A stretch of DNA of 64,000 nt from Marinomonas sp. THO17. GTDB lineage: Bacteria > Pseudomonadota > Gammaproteobacteria > Pseudomonadales > Marinomonadaceae. The position numbers were made by a program, and so were the translations under genes. Below are positions 58,464 through 64,000 of the stretch, in pieces. The stretch is taken from positions 1,368,501 to 1,432,500 of the forward strand of contig NZ_AP031575.1 of assembly GCF_040436405.1 (NCBI RefSeq), read 5' to 3'. Below the pieces are notes generated by a model. It saw nothing but the letters and a program-made list of their open reading frames with translations. It was not told where the DNA came from and searched no databases. Position 1 is the first letter of the stretch. Every line of letters starts with the position of its first letter.

Positions 58464-59687
58464 CTAGTGAGCATCTACAGAATGCCTTAGTCCTCTGTCT
58501 GCTTTGTTAATGATGATCACAAACAAGGTAAGTAACACCAAGGCGTAAATAAGTAAGCTGATACTCAAAACGGTTAAGCCAAATAACTCGCCTAATAAAC
58601 CACTAATAAATGGCAATGTCATAGCACCACTTACCGCGGCACTCATCTGAAAACCTATGGCATGAGCGGCAAGTGGTTTGCCCACTCGCAGCGCAGTTTG
58701 TGAAATCATACAAGGAAAAATAGGTGCAGCACAGAAGCCCATTAGCATAAGGCCTAAGTAACTATAATAAGCATGATAGGGCAGACTGAAGCTGAACGCG
58801 CCTAGTACCATACCCATCAAACACAATGCCAATAAAGGGTCTACCGCAAAGTGTTCTACCAAAAAACCAAAAATGGCTCGTCCAAAAGCCAACGCTCCCC
58901 AAAATATTGCCACCCAAGTACCTGCTGTACTGATAGAGATGCCCCGGGAATCCGTCATAACCGTAAATGCCCATTGTCCGACCCCTACTTCCAGACCGGT
59001 GTAAACGAGAAAAAAAGCAATTTGTAGTCGCACCAGAGGATGTCGCAATGCCTGCCACTGGCTAACGTTTGCTGGCGCTGGCTCTGTGACGTCGGATTTG
59101 CAGGAATCAGGATTCAACGCTATTGATTGAGATGGATTGCGCCAAAGGTGACGACTCAACACAAAAACCATCGTCATAAAAAGTAAAATAGTACCGATAA
59201 CCCCATAAGCTAAACGCCAATTTTGCGAGAAATGCACCAATACACTGGTAACGATAATAGGGCCTGAGGTTGCACCAATACCAAAGGCTGCGTGTAGCCA
59301 ATTCATATGCTGCGTAGAGAAATTTTCTGCTGCGTAGGCATTTAAGCCAGCATCAATGGCACCAGAACCAAGGCCAATGACCACAGCAAACAACATAAAA
59401 CAGATAAAATTAGGACTCAAACAAAAGCCGAATAAGCCTATACTAACCAACAAACTGCTTAGAATAAGTAACCAACCCACTCCACAACGAGCCAACAGAT
59501 TTGCAACGGAAAAACTGGACACTAAATAGCCTACACCACCACTGGCAATAACCAAGCCCAGCCAGCCAGTTGGTACATGGTAGTCTGCGCGCACAAAGGG
59601 CCAATTTATACCATGGGCCGCATCAGGTAACCCCAAACTGATAAAACCTAAATAAGCGACCAGTAAAACAATACCAGAAGTTCGCAT
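58464..59687 (-). CDS. MFS transporter, sugar/FucP-like branch
   Basis: About 407 residues from the ATG at 59685-59687. Twelve helices; AYLGFISLGLPDAAHGINWP, GLGSGAIDAGLNAYAAENFS, MNWLHAAFGIGATSGPIIVT recall the fucose/glucose-galactose transporter branch, where G-A-x-D-x-x-x-N-x-x is characteristic. A nutrient importer is likely, the ligand unknown. Third MFS gene in a row. Confidence 0.83.
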   Translation of the reverse strand: MRTSGIVLLVAYLGFISLGLPDAAHGINWPFVRADYHVPTGWLGLVIASGGVGYLVSSFSVANLLARCGVGWLLILSSLLVSIGLFGFCLSPNFICFMLFAVVIGLGSGAIDAGLNAYAAENFSTQHMNWLHAAFGIGATSGPIIVTSVLVHFSQNWRLAYGVIGTILLFMTMVFVLSRHLWRNPSQSIALNPDSCKSDVTEPAPANVSQWQALRHPLVRLQIAFFLVYTGLEVGVGQWAFTVMTDSRGISISTAGTWVAIFWGALAFGRAIFGFLVEHFAVDPLLALCLMGMVLGAFSFSLPYHAYYSYLGLMLMGFCAAPIFPCMISQTALRVGKPLAAHAIGFQMSAAVSGAMTLPFISGLLGELFGLTVLSISLLIYALVLLTLFVIIINKADRGLRHSVDAH

Positions 59688-59794
59688 GACCACACCCTTT
59701 TCATCAATAGCGGATGATCAATAAGAAGCCAAAAATACAGATATGAAAGTGAGAGTGTAGCCGATTTATAACAGGTTGATATCTTTAACTTTAC

Positions 59795-60064
59795 TTAAAA
59801 CCATTTACGCTTTTCTTTTGCAATGGGTTTCCACTTCCAGCTCGGCGCTTCGCCTTTTAGATAACAAATAATTAATAACACTGTGGTGTTTATCACTACC
59901 CAAACAAACCATTCTAATAAAGCTTGTTTGGGATCAATCAATATCGAGATGAATAAAACGGCCGCAAGATAGGCAAGCAACACACTCCAGCCTTGCCATG
60001 TATTGGGTTTGCCCCAACCCAAACCGTTTTCTTTTGCTGGAAACCAGTATTTTTTATCCGACAT
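59795..60064 (-). CDS. Small conserved two-helix membrane protein
   Basis: 89 residues: WFPAKENGLGWGKPNTWQGW, two membrane helices (SVLLAYLAAVLFISILI; FVWVVINTTVLLIICYL) and a terminal KGEAPSWKWK tail. The GWG-P-WQGW and KGE-P-W-W motifs suggest a real conserved family, function unknown. Confidence 0.7.
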   Translation of the reverse strand: MSDKKYWFPAKENGLGWGKPNTWQGWSVLLAYLAAVLFISILIDPKQALLEWFVWVVINTTVLLIICYLKGEAPSWKWKPIAKEKRKWF

Positions 60065-60121
60065 TACTTTTTCTACTCACGAATTTTTGCCATAGGATGT
60101 TAAGAATTTGTTTATTCTGAC

Positions 60122-60157
60122 ACAAAAAAAAGAGCCTACAAATACGAGACTCTTTTT
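60122..60157 (-). terminator. Probable terminator after folE
   Basis: Minus-strand AAAAAGAG...CTCTTTTTTT imperfect stem followed by T-run, 25 bp after the stop. Confidence 0.5.
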
Positions 60158-60181
60158 AATCATTACTTTCATCATGATGAA

Positions 60182-60865
60182 CTATTGGGTAAGAAATTCC
60201 CCACGAGTTTTGTCACTACGTTTAAATAAACCACCCAGAGCAGTGGTTTGCGTGGAAGAACTCGCATCCATAACACCACGCGCTTTCACACAGTAGTGTA
60301 CCGCGCTAATACTAACCGCGACGTTTTCTGTTTCTAACAGAGATTGCAAAGTCACCAAGATTTGTTGTGTTAAACGCTCTTGTACCTGAGGACGCTGCGC
60401 AAAAAATCGCACAATACGATTAATCTTCGATAAACCAATGATCTTGTCTTTAGGTAGATAAGCTATTTTAGCCATACCATCAATGGTCACAAAATGATGC
60501 TCACAGGTGCTGGTGAAGCTGATATCACTCACCTTAACCATTTCATCCACATTCATCTTATTCTCAATGACGGTGATCTTAGGAAACTGAGTGTAATCCA
60601 ATCCTGAGAAGATCTCTTTAACATACATTTTTGCAATACGATGGGGCGTTTCAGCCAGACTGTCATCTGTTAAATCCAATCCCAGAGTACTGACCACATC
60701 TTCAAAAGCCATTTTAATACGTTGGTATTTCTCTTCCGTGGTCAGACCATTATCAATCATAGGCGTTTCTAACCCACTTTTGACAAGTGCATCACGAACT
60801 TGCTTAGCCTCCTCAGAGAGAAAGGCATGTTTAACCATCGAGTTTTCCACTATGTTAGCTTTCAT
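60182..60865 (-). CDS. folE: GTP cyclohydrolase I
   Basis: 227 residues. Makes 7,8-dihydroneopterin triphosphate from GTP. Zinc ligands C121, H124 ([10 protein letters not shown]) and C192 ([11 protein letters not shown]), plus [20 protein letters not shown] and [20 protein letters not shown]. Type IA, zinc-dependent. Start at the first ATG after AGGA. Followed downstream by nothing; folM lies 68 bp upstream on the same strand, so they can be one operon. Confidence 0.96.
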   Translation of the reverse strand: MKANIVENSMVKHAFLSEEAKQVRDALVKSGLETPMIDNGLTTEEKYQRIKMAFEDVVSTLGLDLTDDSLAETPHRIAKMYVKEIFSGLDYTQFPKITVIENKMNVDEMVKVSDISFTSTCEHHFVTIDGMAKIAYLPKDKIIGLSKINRIVRFFAQRPQVQERLTQQILVTLQSLLETENVAVSISAVHYCVKARGVMDASSSTQTTALGGLFKRSDKTRGEFLTQ

Positions 60866-60933
60866 ATCTTTGTCCTACGTTACTGTCTCCTGTCTGTGAC
60901 AAGGAGGCTTTGCTAAAAGAAGTCCCTATTTGG

Positions 60934-61656
60934 TTATACCAAATGTCTGCCTCCATCCAGAGACAAGGTTCTACCTGTCAAGTAGCCGCTTTCCAATACA
61001 TACTTAACAGCGAGTACGCCTTCCTGCTCTCCTGGCTCCTTTCGTAACAGTGACTTATTTAAGGCTTTCTGCCGATAGTCTTCATCGTCACTGTGATTAA
61101 ACATGAGTAATGAAGGTGCAATGGAATTCACCTTAACTTGAGGCGAATAACGTTTTGCAAAGGAGCAAGTCAAATTGGCTAACCCCGCTTTGCTTGCAGC
61201 GTACGCAATATGCTTATCACTGCCTTTTTCTGCGACATAATCCGTCATGTGAATAATGTCAGCAATGCCATCTTCTTTAAAACCAGCACATAATAATGCT
61301 TCAAAGGCAAGATTAATACGGTATGGAGCAAATACATGTACTTGCCACATTTTTTCCATTAATAGTGCCGTATCTGAGCAAGTATTTTCTGCTTGCCATT
61401 CGGATGCATTGTGTATGATGCCACCTAAAGCTTGATATTCGTCTAAAATTTGGTCAATAAATGCATCCACTCCCTCAGCACTGGAAAAGTCCGCCTGCAC
61501 ACAACGAATACCTAAGGATTCAATGTCTGCGATGTCTTCTCTCTGACGACGGTAAGTAATGATTACTTGGTAGCCTTCTTGCTGCAGTGCTTTTGCACAT
61601 GCCAAGCCTAGGCGCTGACCCCCTCCTGTAATAATGATAGGCGATTTGCGCGTCAT
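60934..61656 (-). CDS. folM: Dihydromonapterin reductase FolM-like short-chain dehydrogenase
   Basis: 240 residues from the ATG at 61654-61656 (AAGGA upstream). SDR Rossmann start PIIITGGGQRLGLACAKALQ, HNASEW, catalytic Tyr-Lys in YAASKAGL. The HNASEW and GGQR patterns are typical of FolM/pteridine reductases. FolM reduces dihydromonapterin to tetrahydromonapterin, the cofactor of phenylalanine hydroxylase in many gammaproteobacteria. Upstream of folE. Confidence 0.9.
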   Translation of the reverse strand: MTRKSPIIITGGGQRLGLACAKALQQEGYQVIITYRRQREDIADIESLGIRCVQADFSSAEGVDAFIDQILDEYQALGGIIHNASEWQAENTCSDTALLMEKMWQVHVFAPYRINLAFEALLCAGFKEDGIADIIHMTDYVAEKGSDKHIAYAASKAGLANLTCSFAKRYSPQVKVNSIAPSLLMFNHSDDEDYRQKALNKSLLRKEPGEQEGVLAVKYVLESGYLTGRTLSLDGGRHLV

Positions 61657-62030
61657 TAGTATTCTTTCCTTCAACCAACTTCAGTAAGAATGACAATCTT
61701 TATCACAACTAACAATAGCCAAAATGGCAAGTTTTAATGAACTTGTTAGTCAGCCGCTCTCAGCCTAAGTTATTGCTTCAGCCAATCAAACCTAACTTTC
61801 CGTTATACGCATGTAAACCAATTTTAGATCATGTTACGTACAAAGATTGTGAGTAAAATTTTGAAATTTTTTGTACGAAAAATGAACTTAGCAAACAAAA
61901 TCCAATCTAAGTTATGCGTTGTAGTCTGTAAACATGGTGTTACGAAAGCAGGTACGATGGGCTCAAGCTTTTGATGGGCATAAGTAAATTCTTATTCGTA
62001 CCTTCCCTATGAAGAAAAGAAGGAATTGAA
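61657..62030. other. Gene-free region between folM and yghX-like gene
   Basis: 374 bp without a gene. Contains a GTACAAA-N25-TTTGTAC inverted repeat (61838-61876) of possible regulatory use and a solo MITE end at 61991-62007 close to the ribosome site of the next gene. Confidence 0.5.
61991..62007. repeat. Solo terminal repeat of the MITE family
   Basis: CTTATTCGTACCTTCCC, reverse complement GGGAAGGTACGAATAAG, equals the ends of the 47478-47841 element and is flanked by TA (62008-62009). A degraded partner GGTACGA lies at 61951-61957. Confidence 0.6.
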
Positions 62031-62948
62031 ATGAATCAAACAGCAGAAATAACCACCCCTATCAAAACAAGCGATATTCCCCAAGAAGCTTTTGACTGGT
62101 ATGACGAATATGCCCACGGCGACATAGACAGACGTACATTTTTATCGCGTTTGGGTACCTTAGGAGTCACAGGCTTATCTTTATCCGTCATCGCGAAATC
62201 TCTAACTCCCAATTATGCTCAAGCCGAGCAAGTGTCTTTTAATGACCCTGACATTACGGCCTCTTATATAGACTTTGCAGCACCGAGTGGTCATGGCAAA
62301 GCACGAGGCTATTTGGTTATTCCCAAAAACGTCAATGCAGAAAATCCAGCACCTGCAGTTCTTGTCGCTCATGAAAACCGTGGTTTAAACCCTTACATTA
62401 AAGATGTCGCTAGACGTTTGGCAAAAGCTGGTTTTGTCGCCCTGGCTCCCGACGCTCTGTTTCCTCTCGGTGGTTATCCTGGCAATGATGATGAAGGACG
62501 TGCCATGCAAAGAACCTTAGACAGAAGCAAAATTGAGGGGGATTTTATGGACGCCGCTCGAGTGCTTAAAGATCACGAGCTAACCACAGGAAAAGTCGGT
62601 ATGGTGGGCTTTTGCTTTGGTGGCTATCTGACCAACACATTAGCGGCCTATATCCCTGATGTGATCAATGCAGGAGCGCCTTATTATGGAACCCCAGCAA
62701 ATGACAAAATTGATCAGATTAAAGCACCTCTTCAAATACATTTTGCAGAAATGGACAAACGCGTAAACGATACATGGCCTGCTTATGAGGAAGCATTAAA
62801 GGCGAATAATGTGGATTACGTGGCCTACACTTATGAAAAAACCAATCATGGTTTCCACAACGACTCCACTGCAAGATATGATGAAAAGAATGCCGAATTG
62901 GCTTGGGCGCGTACCTTGGCTTTCTTTAATGAGAACTTAACATCCTAA
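62031..62948 (+). CDS. yghX: YghX-like dienelactone-hydrolase-family protein, Tat-exported
   Basis: 305 residues. Opens with a leader in which RRTFLSRLG (34-42) is a twin-arginine motif followed by a hydrophobic core, so it should be exported folded. The alpha/beta hydrolase triad is C195 (GFCFGG), D242 (AEMDKR) and H273 (TNHGFHND). Closely follows E. coli YghX in order of motifs (AHENRGLNPYIKDVARRLAK, GGYPGNDDEGR). Dienelactone hydrolases open cyclic lactones; the role of YghX itself is unknown. Strong AAGGA ribosome site. Confidence 0.9.
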   Translation: MNQTAEITTPIKTSDIPQEAFDWYDEYAHGDIDRRTFLSRLGTLGVTGLSLSVIAKSLTPNYAQAEQVSFNDPDITASYIDFAAPSGHGKARGYLVIPKNVNAENPAPAVLVAHENRGLNPYIKDVARRLAKAGFVALAPDALFPLGGYPGNDDEGRAMQRTLDRSKIEGDFMDAARVLKDHELTTGKVGMVGFCFGGYLTNTLAAYIPDVINAGAPYYGTPANDKIDQIKAPLQIHFAEMDKRVNDTWPAYEEALKANNVDYVAYTYEKTNHGFHNDSTARYDEKNAELAWARTLAFFNENLTS

Positions 62949-62956
62949 TCCCTTTA

Positions 62957-63000
62957 TTACTTCAAGGAACATTACTTCAAGCAACACTTATTCAAAGAAA
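62957..63000. repeat. Three degenerate 15-bp tandem repeats after the yghX-like gene
   Basis: ATTACTTCAAGGAAC, ATTACTTCAAGCAAC, then ACTTATTCAAAGAAA. Short, no obvious function. Confidence 0.55.
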
Positions 63001-63034
63001 AATGCGCGGCTGTTTAAACAGTCGCGCGTTTCAT
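63000..63034. terminator. Terminator between yghX-like and glycosyltransferase genes
   Basis: Near-perfect GCGCG-GCTG-TTTAAA-CAGT-CGCGC stem with A's before and T's after, between convergent genes; overlaps the end of the glycosyltransferase reading frame. Confidence 0.75.
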
Positions 63035-64000
63035 TGTGTTTTGATTTAAGCTTTTTTGAGCATATGGGTAATGAAAACTAAGTTGTTTAAGGTTAGGGAC
63101 TTGTTGCCACAAACTTTGACATAAATCCACCACACTCGAATCATCATTTTCTTGCAACCAATTCACTACAGCCTTAGCCACATTAGGGTATTCTATTTGC
63201 ACCACACGACTGGTTTCCAACCATTCTTTAATGCACTCAGCGCTCAGTGTTTCTGTGGTCATACCTATACCTAAATACTCTAATGCAATGGCATTGGAAT
63301 GTTGTTCAATCTGACCTTGCATGGGCTTAGCCAAGATACGGCGGCCTAAGTGTAAGGCTTCAGAATTCAACTCAAAACCGGCGTTACAGAGAACAGATTC
63401 ACATTCACTAAGGTTTTTTTGGAATTGGGTACGGCTAAAAGGAAACACTTCCACATTGCCATACACACCGGGCTCTATGTCTTTGCAATGCAATCTAAAT
63501 TGATAATCTGGAATGGCGTCTAACCAATCCAAAACCGCTTCACTGTTTTCAAATGGCAAATACACTAACACCTGATTCGATTGCGGCGTATTATCCAGCT
63601 CATGATGTTGAATAAGCGGAGGCAAGATAGCGTGACCAAAATGATGCCAATGGGCTCCTAAATGTGTCTCAGCTGGTGCGAAATTCGCCATAATCCATTG
63701 TGCTATCGGATTTTTTTGGTAACGGGGAATATCATACTTAAAAGCATATTGGTGACCAAACCCTAAACAAGGCACACCTTGACGTTTTGCAGCCCAAGCA
63801 ACGATAGGCTCGTAATCCGTGATCACCAAGTCATATCCACGCGTATCCAGCTCTTTAATGTCACGATACAAGCGTAAAAAATTAGCCTTACGAAAGGTAG
63901 CGTACAGATCCAACTTACCATCGCGTGCAACAAAGCTTAATCCTTCAAAGGTACGATAATCACCAAACAACTCCATATCAAAATAGTCATGTTTAGCCCG
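63014..64000 (-). CDS. MJ1255/VC2487-type glycosyltransferase, N-terminus beyond window
   Basis: At least 328 residues, open to the right edge (RAKHDYFDMELFGDYR), so the true start is outside. GYDLVITDYEPIVAWAAKRQ, GVPCLGFGHQYAF, and the C-terminal donor-binding part CNAGFELNSEALHLGRRILA with KPMQGQIEQHSNA fit the GT-B MJ1255/VC2487 family, predicted UDP-GlcNAc-type transferases of unknown acceptor. The gene ends inside a terminator shared with yghX. Confidence 0.82.
   Translation of the reverse strand, partial: RAKHDYFDMELFGDYRTFEGLSFVARDGKLDLYATFRKANFLRLYRDIKELDTRGYDLVITDYEPIVAWAAKRQGVPCLGFGHQYAFKYDIPRYQKNPIAQWIMANFAPAETHLGAHWHHFGHAILPPLIQHHELDNTPQSNQVLVYLPFENSEAVLDWLDAIPDYQFRLHCKDIEPGVYGNVEVFPFSRTQFQKNLSECESVLCNAGFELNSEALHLGRRILAKPMQGQIEQHSNAIALEYLGIGMTTETLSAECIKEWLETSRVVQIEYPNVAKAVVNWLQENDDSSVVDLCQSLWQQVPNLKQLSFHYPYAQKSLNQNTMKRATV

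Overview
The window reads as chromosome of a marine gammaproteobacterium, most likely an Oceanospirillales member close to Marinomonas. This rests on moderate GC, Pseudomonas/E. coli-like housekeeping gene order, TRAP, TAXI and many other transporters, and a monomeric NADP isocitrate dehydrogenase. The genus is an inference, not a search result.

Layout. 1-13 kb is accessory: a DUF1302 outer-membrane protein with a divergent LysR regulator; a probable sulfate-ester locus (TAXI-TRAP receptor, fused TRAP permease and cytoplasmic sulfatase on the minus strand, divergent SulP transporter and LysR regulator); then a LacI regulator and a hydroxypyruvate-isomerase-like enzyme around scars of lost genes. 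At 12.1-13.0 kb a dead tyrosine recombinase, a frameshifted parE and an intact parD sit beside a tRNA-Leu gene, which looks like the remains of an integrated element.

13.2-43.8 kb is conserved core: tRNA-Gly/Cys/Leu, pgsA, uvrC, gacA; a DnaT-like/lambda-P-like helicase-loader pair; yccA, tusDCBE, cobA, serS, crcB, rarA, lolA, ftsK, a porin, aat, infA, clpA, clpS, cspD, rluE, nudJ, mnmA, hflD, icd, purB, a RoxA-type ribosomal oxygenase, a GNAT enzyme and fklB. TusDCBE and MnmA in this block make the 2-thiouridine of tRNA wobble positions; Aat, ClpS and ClpA form the N-degron pathway, but the bpt/ate gene that usually lies between aat and infA is absent here.

43.9-64 kb is mixed: a Fur-box-preceded 46-residue membrane peptide, a universal stress protein, a topoisomerase III with a near-perfect LexA box touching its start, LysE exporter, a 364-bp MITE-like element, two related-looking uncharacterised membrane-anchored helical proteins, Pit phosphate transporter, serine dehydratase, acetaldehyde dehydrogenase with divergent AraC regulator, three MFS transporters, folE-folM (tetrahydromonapterin/folate), a Tat-exported YghX-like hydrolase and a truncated-by-window glycosyltransferase.

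The observations most worth following are the LexA box on topoisomerase III, the Fur-controlled small membrane protein, the sulfate-ester locus with an altered sulfatase signature, the decayed element at tRNA-Leu, the TA-flanked MITE with solo ends elsewhere, and the lambda-P-like/DnaT-like pair. No CRISPR array, intact prophage or complete insertion sequence was seen.
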